Shown: in pieces, positions 32,961 through 46,700 of the stretch
Layout of the letters: each line of letters opens with the position of its first letter
Numbering within the stretch: the first letter of the stretch is position 1
Assembly (NCBI GenBank): GCA_037179335.1
Contig: JAKZHN010000004.1
Span: 744,001 to 808,000, forward strand
Direction: 5' to 3'
Source: Cyclaneusma minus
Taxonomy: Eukaryota; Ascomycota; Leotiomycetes; Marthamycetales; Marthamycetaceae
Length of the DNA stretch: 64,000 nucleotides
Notes under the pieces: model-generated
Told to the model about the DNA's origin: nothing
Database searches by the model: none
Seen by the model: the letters and a program-made list of their open reading frames with translations, nothing else
Made by a program: the position numbers and the translations under genes

Positions 32961-34279
32961 AAAGATTCGCTTGAAAATTTATATTTTTTAAAAATATAAA
33001 ATATATAATATATTTAAAACTATTATAATTATGATAAGAGCCTTAATTAAAATTACTTTTATAATTTATACCCTAATATATATGATAATTTATACTCATT
33101 ATTATTTAATAAATTTATTTTCCGTCTCTTTTATATATATTTAATTAAAATATAATTAAAATATAATTTTAATTATCTTTTTATAGCTTAAATACGTTTA
33201 TTTTTATTTTTGCTTAATATTATATATAATGAAGCATTTTCCATTTAAATATAAAGCTGGAGCTAATTCTTTAGTATTGTCTTTTAACGCTTACGCCTTT
33301 TTAATAATAGTTTTATTATTATTATAATTTAGCTTTAATTTTTTTTTAATAAATCTATTCAAAATTATTGGGATATTTTTAAGAACAAATTAAATTAATA
33401 TTTAATTTTAATTTTAATTTTAGCTTTTTTAATATATGCATAATATAAATTAATTGTTTTTATTCTTTTTGTATATTATTATTTTTTTATTTTTTTATTT
33501 TTTTATTTTTAATTACTTTTAAAAAATTTAAAACTTATAAAGCATAATTTATATATATTATTTTAAAATGCTTTAATAAAATTTAAAAAACTAATATAAA
33601 AAATATTATATATTCTTTTAATTAAAATTTAAATAGGAATTGTAAATAATAAATTTAAGCTTCTATTTTTTTAATAATAAAAGAAAAGCTTATATATTCT
33701 TTTGCTAGCTTTCCGGCCTTAAAGCGTATATTTTTAATATTTTTTTTATTAAAATTTATAGTTTTATTTTTTTGAATTTGTTTTTATATATTTATTAATA
33801 CTATTTTCCTAATGTTTATAATAATATATATTAGCTATATTATCTTTTCTTTTTATGTTTTTATATTATATATTTTAATTTCTATAAATTATATAAAAAA
33901 CTTAATATTAATTTATATATTATATAAAAAGTAATCTAATATTTTTTATTTTTTATTATTATAAATAGATTTTATTATAGCCAATTAAATTGCAAAATCT
34001 ATTTTTTTATTATAATAATAATATTATATATAGGCTTTTAAAAATTAATTAATTTATTAATTTATTTAAAGGTAAAATATAATATTATATTTATATATTA
34101 TATAAAATTTATAGCAAAAAGATTTTTATAATATATTAACAGATATAAAGCTATATTTAAATATGTAAATTTTAAAAATTTCTATAAAATAAAAAGTTTT
34201 ATTAAAAAATAATTTTGTTAAAAATTGCATATTAATATTTTTAATTATGCATAAAGATTATATAGCCTTAATATAATAA

Positions 34280-36380
34280 TTGATTATTATTAAAATAATA
34301 TTATATATTTTATTCATATTTTATATTTTTATTTTTATATTTAGCTAATAATATTTATAATAAATTAAAATTAATACCTATTTTATCTTAAAATAATTTA
34401 TTAATTTGTTATTGCAATAAATATATAAAACTTTATTGTATAATATATTTATTATAAATATATATATAGATTTATATTTATACAATATGTTATTTTTATA
34501 CAATATAAATTAGCTTTATATTTTTACTATGTATTTATTATTTCTTTAAGCCTTAAAAATAATTGTAAAGCTTGCTTTAATTATTTTGGCTTTTAAATCT
34601 TTCTACTTTAAATAAAATATAGTTCTTTATTTAATCCTTTTTATATATAATATATAAATGAAGCGTATAATATTAGTTTTTTAATTTTTTTAATTTTAAT
34701 TAAAATACAATTGCCGTATTTGCAAAAACAGCTATATCTTTAAAAAAAATTATATATTTGGTATGTAATTAAATAAATAATAAACCTTTTATTATAATAT
34801 AAGCAAAATAAACTTAATATTTTTATTTAAGCATTTTTTATTAGTTTTTCACAATTTACTTTATAAAATAAAAAATTCATAAAATTTTTAATTTCCGTAA
34901 GATATTTAATATCAAAATTATAAAATTTTAATTTTGTAGCTTATTTTGCTTAATATTTATCACATCTTTTTATATTTATAAAATAATATAAATTATTATA
35001 ATTTTAAAATATTATAATTTTGTAATATGTATTTTTAATATATTATTTTTAGCGCGAAAAAGGTTGATAATTATAAGCAATTTAATATTATATATTTAAT
35101 ATTATATATTTAATATTATATATTTAATATTATATATTTAATATTATATATTTAATATATTAATTTTATGTTAATTAATTTGCAAAATTAAAAAGCTATT
35201 AAATATTAATAATATTATATTAAATTGTTTAAACTTTTACATTGGTTTAAAAATTATAAAATTATAAATTTAAAAGCATTATATAAAATTAAAATATTGC
35301 AATATTAGCTTGCTTATAAATGTATTTTTAATATATTAAAAAGCGTTTTACGCTTTTAAAAGCTATTTAATTTGTTTTTTGTTTTGTTTATTTATATTAT
35401 TAATAAATTAATTAATTTTAAATAATATAATTTTATGATATTTTAAAATAAATCGCTTATAAAAATTAATTTATTTTAAAAATAATTGCAATTTTATATA
35501 TATAATTAATATAAGCTATTTTTAAATAATGCATATTTTTTCCCTATTATAAAGCCTAAAAATATTTTTTTTTTATTTTAAATTTGCATTTATTTTATTT
35601 TATTAAAAAGAAATATAGCTTTTTAAATATAGCTTTTATATATTTATTATATTTTTTATTATTTTTTAAATAAATTAAAATATTATTGAAATAAATTATT
35701 ATAATAATATTTAAAAAATTTAAATACTATATTTATATAAATTTAAAATATAATTACTATATTTATTAATTTAAATAATGTTACCAAATATTTAAAATAG
35801 CTATATTTTATATATATACAAATTTTATAATATATATTTTCAAAATCCAGTTTAATAAAAAGTTTAGCCTTTTTTTAATTTAGCTAAAAATTTATTAATT
35901 AATTTTTAATAATAATATTATCTAATTTCCTATAATTAATATCTAAACGTAAGCTATTATTCTTTTTAAATATAAATAGTCTAAAAGCTTTTATTAGGCT
36001 TTTTAATTTGCAAATCCAGTTTTTATTAATATATTATTAAACCATTTTTTGAAATATAACTAGCTATTTCTTAAATAGCTTACAAATAAATTAATAAAAT
36101 AAATTTGCCTTAACTTTTATAATATAATTTTAATTTGAATATATAAAGAATATACCAGCATTTATTATATTAAAAATATTATTAAAATAGCCTACTTTTT
36201 TAATTTTTTTAATTTTAATTTTTTGCTTTAATCTTATTTTTATTTTTGCTAGGTATTTTTTATAAATATTTTGAATATTTAGCAATTCATAGCCTTAAAG
36301 ATATATTAAAATCAAATTTTCTTTTATTAAAACTTTAATATTTTACCCAATATATATATAATAAAATTCTTATTTAAATT
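34280..36380 (-). mobile_element. Minus-strand gypsy relic, copy 2
   Basis: A second copy of the 30320-32420 element, offset by about 3.95 kb, with small insertions and deletions. The reverse transcriptase relic is near 36060-35850 on the minus strand. It contains a 14-base AT tandem repeat at about 35090-35160 that is absent from copy 1. Confidence 0.7.
35090..35162. repeat. 14-base AT tandem repeat, about five units
   Basis: Units of TTAATATTATATAT in perfect tandem. The matching place in the sister copy (about 31140) has only one unit, so the expansion happened after duplication. Confidence 0.85.
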
Positions 36381-38539
36381 TATAATACTTTTTATAAAAA
36401 ACAATTTTTAATTTATTTTGCTAAATATTATTTTATATAATATAATTTTATATTTTTAATTTTTATATATAAAAAACTTATTTTCTATATTTAAAATATA
36501 AATTATTATATTTAGCGTTTTTAATTTATTTAGCTTATTTTGAATAATAATTTTATATTTAATTTGGCATTTATAAATAAAGCTAGTTTTAGCCTAATTA
36601 TAATATTTACTATTTGTTTATTTAAATTAAAGTCTTTTCTTAAAATAAATTATATAAATATGCAAATACTTTGTATATTTTAACGCTTTAATGTTTTATA
36701 TTATTTTTATTATTAGGAATTTTAATAAAAGATTTATAATATTATTTAATTTTAATTTTATTAAAAAAACAAATTTATAAATATTATATATATATATTAA
36801 TTTTTTTTCTTTTTGCAAATATGAATAACATAAATTCTTTATTTAATTTATTATTAATAAACGCAAAAATTAAAATTAAATTTTAAATATTAATTGCAAT
36901 TAAGCAATTAATTATTATATATTTTTGCCTTATAAAACAATTATTAAATTAAATAATTATTACCGATTTTTATTTCCCCCTAATTATTATTTTTATATTT
37001 ATAATTTGTAAAATTATAGAGTTTATTTATAGCTTTTGCAAAAAAGCCTTAGTTATATTTATTTAACTTATAACCATTATAATTTTAATCATAATTAAAG
37101 GCATTTTTATATAATTAGCCTTTTTTTTCTTTATAGCTATTAAAGCCATTATTATTTAAAATATATATTTTATTACCGGGCTATTTATATTTGCAAGCTT
37201 TATATTTAAACTTTTAAGAATTGTTTTTTATAAATGCAATTAAATAAATTATAATTATTAAAATTATAATTAAAATATAAAAACAGCCGGTATTAAGTTT
37301 AATTATATTGCTAATGTTTATTTTAATAATTTTGTTTTATAATTAAATTAATATTAAATTGCTGTATTATTTTTTAAAATATTATACGGATTTTATAACT
37401 TATTATAATTATTATATTGCTTTTTTAAATTATTTATATTAAATATAGTTTTAGGCTTAAACTAAACATTAGGCTTATTTTTATATTTAATATTTTTAAT
37501 TATATTAAATATATATTGTATATTAATTTATAATTAATTGCTTTATCAAAAAATAAAATTTTATTTAATATTATTATAAAGCTTAAAAATAAATTAATTA
37601 CTAAAAAATATGAAAAGTATATCTTTTATATAAAAAAGAAAAGTTTTTATTTTATAATAAAAACTTTTAATTTTTTTAATTTCTTTTTTGTTTTGATAAA
37701 TTAATTTAATATATATAATATATATTATTATTTTGTATTTATTATAGTTAATATTAAATTTTTAAATTGCTTTTATAATTTTTTTATAATTTATAATTTA
37801 TTTAAGAATATTATTATATAATATATATATAGCCTTTAAGCGCAATTAAAATATAATAATTTTTTTAACAACAAATTGCGCATTAAAATAATTTTATAAG
37901 CAATTAAACCATTTATAATATTTATATATATAATATATATAATGTGGCTTAATATTTAATATATAAAACTTTTTAAATATATAAAACTTTTTAAATATAT
38001 AAAATCTTTTAAGAATTAATTGCTTATTATTGGAATTTAAGCCAAATAAGCTATATTTGCAAATAAAAATCGCAATTCTGGCTTGCAATTTCGCAATTTT
38101 TATTTTAGCTCTAAATTTTTAAATAATTTATTAAATAAATGCAAAATTATTAAAATTAAAATTTATTTAATTTTAAATTAAGCTAAAAGTAAAAGCTTAC
38201 TTAATTTTATCTTTATATAATATATTTATATTTTTAATTAAAACGCCTTAATTTTAAGCTTGCCCAGGCTTATTTATATTAATAAATTAATTGTTTAATT
38301 AAAAAAAGCTATTAAATAATTTCTAATTTAAAATAAAAAGTCCTTAAAGCTGTTTCTAATTATTAATATATATATTATTGCCTTTGTTAAATAGAATTTC
38401 CTAATTTGGCATATAAATTCCGCTAGTATTATTATTAATATTAAGCTTTTTTAAAATTAAATAAAATTGATTTTTAACGCTTTCAATAAAATTTTTGCAA
38501 TTAAAGTTATTGCCAAATTTGCAGCTAATAAATTAAATA

Positions 38540-38792
38540 ATTATTATTTTTTAAAATAAAAGCGGCTATTTTATTATAATAATTAAAAATAAATTAATAA
38601 ATAAAAATAAATTATATATATTGCTTAGCTATAAAGAATAGCTGCTATCTTTTTAAATAAAAATAGCAGCACCTGAATATTATACGCTAAAAACCTCGCT
38701 TAGCTTTCTTAATAAGCAATGCTCACCTCTTGCACACCTTTAGCGCACGTGCCTCGTGGGTGCCCGCAGGGCGCCCTCGGCCCCGTGTAACA
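38540..38792 (-). repeat. LTR copy with a GC-rich end that escaped RIP
   Basis: Partner of 23570-23841. The segment 38720-38792 keeps normal base composition (GCGCACGTGCCTCG, GGGCGCCCTCGGCCCCG). Read on the minus strand the LTR begins TGTTACACGGGG, a plausible TG-start LTR terminus. The matching bases in the partner are converted to A and T. Confidence 0.75.
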
Positions 38793-41240
38793 CTGCGGTT
38801 TTAAAGCGGCGAACCATTTTCCAAATATATTTTCTATATTTCTTTAAATTATTCAAAAGAATTAAAATATTATTCAAATAGGCTATATACATTTTATTTA
38901 GCAAATTAAACAAAATATTCTTAATATAATATTTAAAAAAAACTGGGATATTATAAAATTTAAAATGCATAATTAATAATTTAAAAAAACCAAAGCGAAT
39001 AATAAATATTATTTTCTATTTATTTTTTTCCGCTATTTTTAATTTATTAAATACAATGATAATATTAAATTTGATATAAATTTTGGCTTTATATATAGTA
39101 TTTAAAAAGATTTTAATTAGAGATAAAAAATAGCAATTTTTAATAGTAATATTATTTAGACTTTTATAATTTTAATAAGTCTTAACTCCTTTTTCTAATT
39201 TGGCCGCTAGTATTAGCAATGCTATATATTTTAATTTTAACTTCTAAAGAAATCTATAAAAAACCTATTTATTAATTTTTTTTCTAATATATTTTAATTT
39301 TTTTAATAAAAAACATCGGTTTTTATAATAAAATAATTTCGTTTCAAGCAATAGCTACATTTTATAATCCTAGAACCATGTAAATAATAATTTATTGACT
39401 TTCTTAAAAAGAAAAGCATCCAATATATTTTAAAGCCATTAAAAAAGCTTATTTTAAATCTTTTTTATCTTTTATACTGGACTTTTTCTTAAAATTTAGC
39501 AATATGTTTTTCAATTAATTTGCTTAATTTATCTATATTTTAAAAACTATAAATATTTCGTTTAAAATAGCAAAAACCCAAAAATTTATTATATATTAAT
39601 AGAAATAAAAACCATAGCTTATTTAAATATTTTTGGCCGGTGAAAATATTTTTTATATAGAATTTGGTAATTTTGAAAATTATATTTTATATATATATAA
39701 TTCTTTTAATTTCAAAATATTATTTAATTTCTTTTAATAGACAAATATAATAAAACTAAGTGCAGCATTTATTCTAATATTATTTATATTTAGCCTGAAT
39801 TAATAAATATCCATTATTAGCTAGAAAGCATAAATAAATGCATTTAATAATAAAAATAATGACTTTTTTATTTTATTAATAATAATGCGGATTTTATTTG
39901 CTATGTTTTTTAGCGGGGTAATTTGTTTTAAAAGGCTATTGCATATTATACGGGCTTTTATTTTAGATTTTCTTAAATTCGGATTTCTTTTAATAATATA
40001 AAAATTTCGCCCTAAAATAAAGATTTAATTAATTTTAAATGGAATACTTTTTAATTTTAAAAAAATATTATTTTATTATTATTTTTTATAATTAATAAAA
40101 TATATATAAAAATAATAACAATACACAAATAAAATATAAAGAATATTCGCTTAAAACTTGGCCTATTTAATATAAAAAATGCCGGTTTGAAAAATGCGGA
40201 AAATCTTTATTTAAAAATTGGCCTATTTAATATAGAAAATGTCGGTTTAAAAAATATAGAAAATATTCGCTTAACAATTAGCCTATTTAATATAAAAAGT
40301 ACGGGCCTAAAAATATAAAAAAACATTAATTTAAAAATTGCCCTATTTTCCAATTATTTCCAAATAAAAAATATATATTAGTATTAGCCAATATTTGTAT
40401 AAAAAGCATATTTTAATATAATGTTTGATTTTTTAATAAAAAACTTTTTTTATTCAATTAATGCTAAAATTATAATATTTTAGCTGTAAAAATTAAAAAA
40501 TTATTAAAGTTAAAAAAGAGTTATTAAAAAAATATCCATTTTTTAATATAATTATTAATAGCAATTTTTGCAATTTGAATTTTTATAATTAATAAAACTG
40601 GGTTGCTATTAGCTAGTATTAATTGCCTTAATTCAGGAAATTGTAATAAAAGCAAATGGTATTTTTTAATAAAATCCCAATTAATAAAACCGATTTTAAA
40701 ACATTTATTATTAATTAGAATAATTATAAAAAAGTTTATACGCTTAAAACAAAATAAAGAATTCACCAGCTTTAATTGAAAATTTCCATTAAATTTTAAT
40801 TTCAATAAAGTATTGGTTTTTATGTATTAAAATTATAAAAATATTATATTAATTTATAATTAATTCCGTAAATTCCGTAAATTCCTTTAATCGCAATTTA
40901 AATTAAACAAATTTTATTTTCTAATTTTTAATTATTATAAATAGAGGCAAAAGAAATCTGGCTAAAATTATTATTTTAATAGTAATCTTTTTAATTTATA
41001 GCGTAAAAGCGGTTTTAATATTCTTTATAGATACTATTTTTATATTTTTCCTAATTATTACCACGGTTTTGATTTTTATTACCATAGCCTTTAAATTCGC
41101 CATTATATTCTTTAAATTTATTACCACGGCCTCCTTAATTATTTCTATTAGTTTTTGTTTATTTCTGGGCAATATAATCCGGAAATTTGCAATAAAATTA
41201 CAAATTATAATGCTTATAATATTTTTACTATTGAGTTTTA
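38793..41240 (-). mobile_element. Truncated minus-strand Ty3/gypsy relic (gag end, protease, RT)
   Basis: In minus-strand order: a damaged zinc-knuckle-like and Arg/Gly-rich gag end near 41230-41060; a retropepsin-like segment at 40805-40524 (FKIGFINWDFIKK, then FPELRQLILANSNPVL, where the catalytic Asp-Ser-Gly box has become INNKC); and reverse transcriptase at about 39000-38820 (FYNIPVFFKYYIKN, then IAYLNNILI in place of YxDD, then LKKYRKYI). The reading is cut at 38792 by the LTR of another element, so the rest of pol is missing here. All frames carry RIP-type stops or replacements. Confidence 0.75.
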
Positions 41241-42629
41241 AATATATTATGCAATGCTTTTAAAAAAGCAAATAATGTTATTAAATTACTATAATTATAA
41301 TTATAATTATAAACTGCAATTGCAACAGCGGCTTATTAAAATTTATTTAAAATCAATTTAAAACTATTATATTTAGCGGCTTTGATATTAAATTAGCATT
41401 TTTTTAATATATTTTTTATGCGCTTATTAATATTTTAAAAATGCTTAATTTATTTATTATAAATAATAGGATTAAATATTTTATATAAAAGCTTAATTGT
41501 ATTAGCTAAAATATTTAAAACTTTAATACAAAATGCAGCTACCTTTAGCTTTAAAATAAATTAAAAAGCAGCAAAACTTATATTGCCTTATTTTAAAATA
41601 TAAAGATATTATTAGGCTTTTTTAAGTTGTTCAAAATTACAAATCTTTGATTTAAAATATTAAAAAATATATTTTAAAATTTCCAAAGCTATTTGTTATT
41701 ATTAATAAAATTATTAATAATCTAATTAAATTGAATTTTATATTAAATTTTGCAATATTGTTTAAACTAGCCAATAATATATTAAATTATTTTATATTTC
41801 AAGCTAAAAATGTTTTTATTAATAGCTATAATATATTGAATTTTAAAAACCTAATTTGAAAATGCTTTTTAACGCTTAAATAATTGGGTTTTATTTCCAA
41901 AAAACATTTTAAGGTTTTTAATTTTATAATAAAGGCGCGAAGCAAAGGGGTAAATATAGGCGTAAATAGGCATTGTTTTCTTTTTTTAAATGCTTATTAT
42001 TTTTTTAGCTTATAATTTCTGATTTGCAATTTGGTATTAATAGTATTGATTCAATTTAAAAAAGATTAAAAGGCAGCAATGCCTTTATTTTACTATTTTA
42101 ATTCAAATTTTTTATTATTAATTTTATTACCAATATATTGCAAAAATATTATTAAATATAATAAAAATATATTGAAATTATTTAATTTTATCCGCAATGC
42201 AAATAATAGTTTTTTTTAGCAAATTTCTAAATTAATTTAATAACAAATAAATATATTTTATTAATCCGTTTAATAATTTGGGTAAAGATTTTTTTTTAAA
42301 ATAGCTGCAATAATTGCTGTATAATTTATAATAGTATTTATAATATTAATTAAAATTCCAAAGCTTTAAATTGGATATAAAAGCAAAATCGGGATTAATA
42401 AAAATAGATTTGTATAAATAATATTAGCAAAATTAAAAGTAATAAAATTATTAAATATCGGAATTGGAATTTAAATTAAAATTATATAGCGCGTTACTAT
42501 TGCAAAATAAAAAATTGTATTTGGAATTGCAAGAATTAAAGGTATTTAAAATCTATGAATTAACTAATAAAAAAACTTATAAACTATTATAGCGCGGAAT
42601 AAAAATTAAAGCAAGGGTTTTAATAAATT

Positions 42630-43070
42630 AATATTATAAATTGGAGAGGACAGCTTTTGAACCGGGTGGGATTATAAGGGTCCTTTTAAAAGTTTGTAGC
42701 GCTAAGGGGTGCCGGGGGTCACGTGCCGGGCACGTGCGTGCCTAAGGCATTAAGGCTAAATCAGTACCGTGATAAAAACTGGGCTTAAAATTAATTACGT
42801 ATTAATAAAATTAGAAATTTTTAAAATATTAAATAGCGGTCCGTAAAATAAAATAATAATAAAATTATTGTAATTCGGATTTCCATTTTAAATTAGGCCG
42901 AATAAAAGACGCTATTAATAAATATCTATTGCTATAAAAAAGAAAAGGAAATTTAAAAAGCTCCGGAAAGCTTTATATATAAGTGGGACCGGAGCTATAA
43001 TCGGTCCGATCACGTGCTCGGTCCGCAAAATAAAGGGTGTGCGGCTTAAGCCCGTTATAATACGAATAGT
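42630..43070. other. Normal-composition islets inside the AT block
   Basis: Two short GC-normal patches (about 42640-42765 and 42970-43065) contain CACGTG palindromes (GTCACGTGCCGGGCACGTGC; GATCACGTGC) and a reversed CCCGTTATA end near 43050, which resembles the TATAACGGG start of the LTR at 43540. They look like LTR or small-element fragments that escaped RIP. No gene. Confidence 0.5.
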
Positions 43071-43109
43071 ATTTAATATTAACGAATTTTATTTATAGCG
43101 AGATTTATT

Positions 43110-43530
43110 TAGCTTTAGCTTTAGCTTAATATATATATATTAAAATTTAAAAAAGGCAATTTAGCATGCATTATAGCAAAACCAAAAGCAAAGGCGAAAA
43201 TCAAAATAAAAGCCTAATATAATATCATTAATATAATATAAATAAATTGCGTATAAAATAATCAAAATTTGGTATATATTATAACGCGCGCAAAAAGCCT
43301 GCAAAGCTAAAAATAAATTTGCCAAATATAAAGCAATTAAAGCTAAAGCTAAAGGCTAAAATTAAAAGCTAGAAATTAAAGCTAAACCTAAAATTTCTAT
43401 ATTAAAGGCTAAAAGCTAAAAGCTAAAAACTGGTAATAATATTAAAGCAAAAGCTAAAATTAAAGCTAATAAATAATAATAATAATAATACTAAAATTAA
43501 AGCTAAAATTAAAGCTATTACGTTAAAGCT
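43110..43530. repeat. AGCTAA-type array, apparent RIP image of the CCAGCT minisatellite
   Basis: Dense units AAAGCTAAAGCT, GGCTAAAA, ATTAAAGCT, with an AAT microsatellite in the middle (about 43470-43490). AGCTAA equals AGCTGG with both G bases changed to A, and AGCTGG is the reverse complement of the CCAGCT unit found at 22228-22690. The relation is inferred. Confidence 0.6.
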
Positions 43531-43539
43531 AAAGCCAAA

Positions 43540-43700
43540 ATATAACGGGCTAATATCACGTGATTAAAACACTGCCAAAACGCGCTTAGCAACGCATGGT
43601 ATAGCTATATAGCACCGCTATCGGTATTGCATAGCCTTTATAAATATTTAAAGCCATTATTAAGGCCAAGGCTTTGGCTGTGGCTAGCGTAAATAATTTA
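43540..43700 (+). repeat. 5' LTR of the right-hand gypsy element
   Basis: A 161-base unit from ATATAACGGGCTAATATCAC to AAATAATTTA. It aligns without gaps to 51381-51541. Hand comparison gives about 34 differences, all C/T or G/A, most with T or A in the other copy. It keeps intact CACGTG and CGCGC words. Confidence 0.9.
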
Positions 43701-46700
43701 TTGGTCTTTTATATATTTATAGCTAGTTTGCTTTTATTAATTTAAAATTAATCGTATTTTTATTTTGGTATTTTTATTTTAAAATATTTTAGCTATAATA
43801 TTATGTTAAATTTATTATTTTAATATTTTATAAATTTATTTTATATTATATATAAAAATTTACAATCCCAAATAAAGTTTATTGCTATTGTATAAAATTT
43901 TGTATATATCTTTTAATTTATAATATAATATATTTTTTATTATATATTTATATATAATATTTAAAATAAATAATGCTTTATTTGCATATAAAAAAGCCAT
44001 TTAAGCCGCTTTTATCTAAAATAATAATTAATATTAGCAAGTTTATAATTTTTATTAGCTTTTTTAAAAAATGCAAAAAATAGCCGGCTAGCTATAAAAA
44101 ATATGCCAAAATAATATTAATTTACGCATTTTATTTTAGCAAATTTAAATTGTTTTTTAAATTTAGGCTTTGGTATTTAATATTTTTGCTATATTATAAA
44201 TATTAATTAAAATTAAAATGCCAATATTTAATAATTATAATAAATCCGAATAGTTTTGCTAGCGATAATTAATAAAAATTAAATTGACTATTAATTTTGT
44301 CAATCAAATTTCTAAATATTGTTTTCATTATTTATATTTTTAAATTAAGGATAAAACTGCTATATAAATGCGCGTATAAATTAATTATAAATTAAAAAAA
44401 ATTAATAAAACAATTATTGATTTTTGTTTTAAATGGATTTTGTATATTTTAATAAAAACAAGATTAAAAAGGCAATAATTGTTTTTTTTTAAAAGAAAAA
44501 TCAAATATTTATTTTATTTATTAATTATTTCAATTAGCTATTAATAATTGCCGATAAAAGAAATTTAATAGCCGATAATATTAAAATTTAATGTTTATCT
44601 GCCAAATTTAATAATAATATAATTTGAATTTTCGCTATTATTAATCCTATTAGGATAAATTATTTTAATTATATTAATTATTTTTAATTTATTATAATAA
44701 ATATTAAAAATATCAAATTGTTTATTACTATTGCTAGCGTATTTGTTCTTAATTTTTTTTAATAAGATTTGCAATTCAAATGCTATAAATTAAATTGCGA
44801 CTAATATTATTAAAGAAATCAAACGAGCCAAATAGGTTATTAAAGCTGTATTAAATTAATAATAGGCTATAGGACTATATATGCGCTATAAAAACAAGGG
44901 CCATAAATAGAATAATTGTAAATTAAAGCCGGTTTAATGCTTTATTTAGTATTTTGATTAGTATTTTCAAAGGATTGGCAATAATATAATAAATACAAAA
45001 AAGGTTGCTTTTGCTTTCATTAATAGCGAATTGGAAAAAGCGTAATTTTAATTTAAAATTGTAAATTAAAATGTATTATAAAAAAGAATTAATAAAAAAG
45101 AATTAATAAATTATTTATTGCAAATTTATTTATAGTATTAATTATTATTAATAAAACTTATTTTGCTTATATTTTTATTAATAAAAGCTATTTATTCTAT
45201 AATGTAATTAATTTTAAATTTATTTAAAAAACTTATTTTTAATGCAGTTCTTTTTTAATTAATTATAGTATTGGGATTATTTGGTAATTAAAATAATAAG
45301 GTTGTAAATATAATATAAATAAAATTAAATATGCAAAATTATAAAAGAAAAATGCTATATTTTATATTATATTGCGAATTGGCAAATACAATTTGATTTT
45401 GGGAAAGGCGTAAATGGGCAAATGAAAAGTAATAATAATTACATTTTATAAAAAATTGATATTTAAAAATAATAATTAAAAAGTTGTAAATTAAATATAC
45501 AAAAGTGTTTTCAATATTGAATTAATTAAATTTAGTATTATAATTTTTATCCAATTTGCCAAAAGCAAATTCTGCTATAAAATACAAGTATTTATAATAT
45601 TTATAATATATATTAGTAAAGCATTGCAAATTAAAAAGTATTTAAATTTTTATAAAAAGCTTTCTAAGCATTTTTATAATTATGCAAAGGTTTTTAATTA
45701 AAGACTAATTAATAAATTGCTATTTTTATATGGATTTAATATTAATTATGCAATTAAATTGAAATTCGCAAATAGGAAAAAACCTAATATACTTTGGAAA
45801 CCGCTATATAATATAAATCGCAATAAATTGCCGATTTTTTATAAAACGCTAATGGTTTTTTTAAATAAGGGATTTATTTATATTAATAATTTATTTGCTG
45901 CAATTCCAATTTTATTTATTAAAAAGCTTAAAAATAATTTACGTTTTTATTGCAATTATTATGCTTTAAAGTATATTATCAAAAATGATTATTATTTTTT
46001 GCTATTAATTTATAAGATTTTATAAAATATTAGCAAAGCAAGATAGTATATTAAGCTGGATATTATTGTTGTTTTTTATTAAATTTATATTTATAGAAAT
46101 AATAAGTAATTAATAGTCTTTTGTATTTATTATGGTTTTTTCAAGTGATTGGTTATTTTATTTAATTTAGCAAATGCTTTAAATATATTTTGAAAATGTA
46201 TAAATTAATATTTACAAATCTATTCAAATACATTCTATTTTGCTTATATTAATAATATTTTGATTTTTATAAATAATATATTAATTAAATATTGCAAATA
46301 TATTAATATGGTTTTGGATTATTTTAAAGAAGCTGGCTTTTAAATAAATATAAATAAATGCAAATTTAAAATTAAATCAATGCGCTATTTGGATTTTATT
46401 ATTAAAGCAATTTTTAATAATAGTATTTTCAATAGAATTAATATAAATTTAATAAAAATAAAACTTATAAAGAAATAGGAAATTTCTATTATATTTAAAA
46501 GCGTTTCAAACTTTTTTAATTTTGCCAATTTTTATTAAAAGTTTATTTGGAATTTTTCTAAATTAACATTGCTTTTTATTTAGCTGATTAAAAGAATTAG
46601 CCATTTATTTGATTTAAAAAAGCTGAAAATGCTTTTTATTAATTAAAACAAAATTGTATTTATTTAATTTTAAATTAGAAACATATTTTAAAGCGGATGC

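Larger units (their letters stand above)
23570..38792 (-). mobile_element. Composite LTR retrotransposon block framed by one LTR pair
   Basis: Two same-orientation LTRs frame about 15 kb. That is too long for one gypsy element, and it contains pol relics on the plus strand (25160-27360) and two minus-strand relics (31560-32420 and 35560-36380), so it must include nested or tandem insertions. The high-coordinate LTR end (38792, minus-strand start TGTTACAC) abuts a truncated reverse transcriptase of another minus-strand element, which suggests insertion into it. Which inner relic belongs to the outer LTRs is not settled. Confidence 0.5.
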
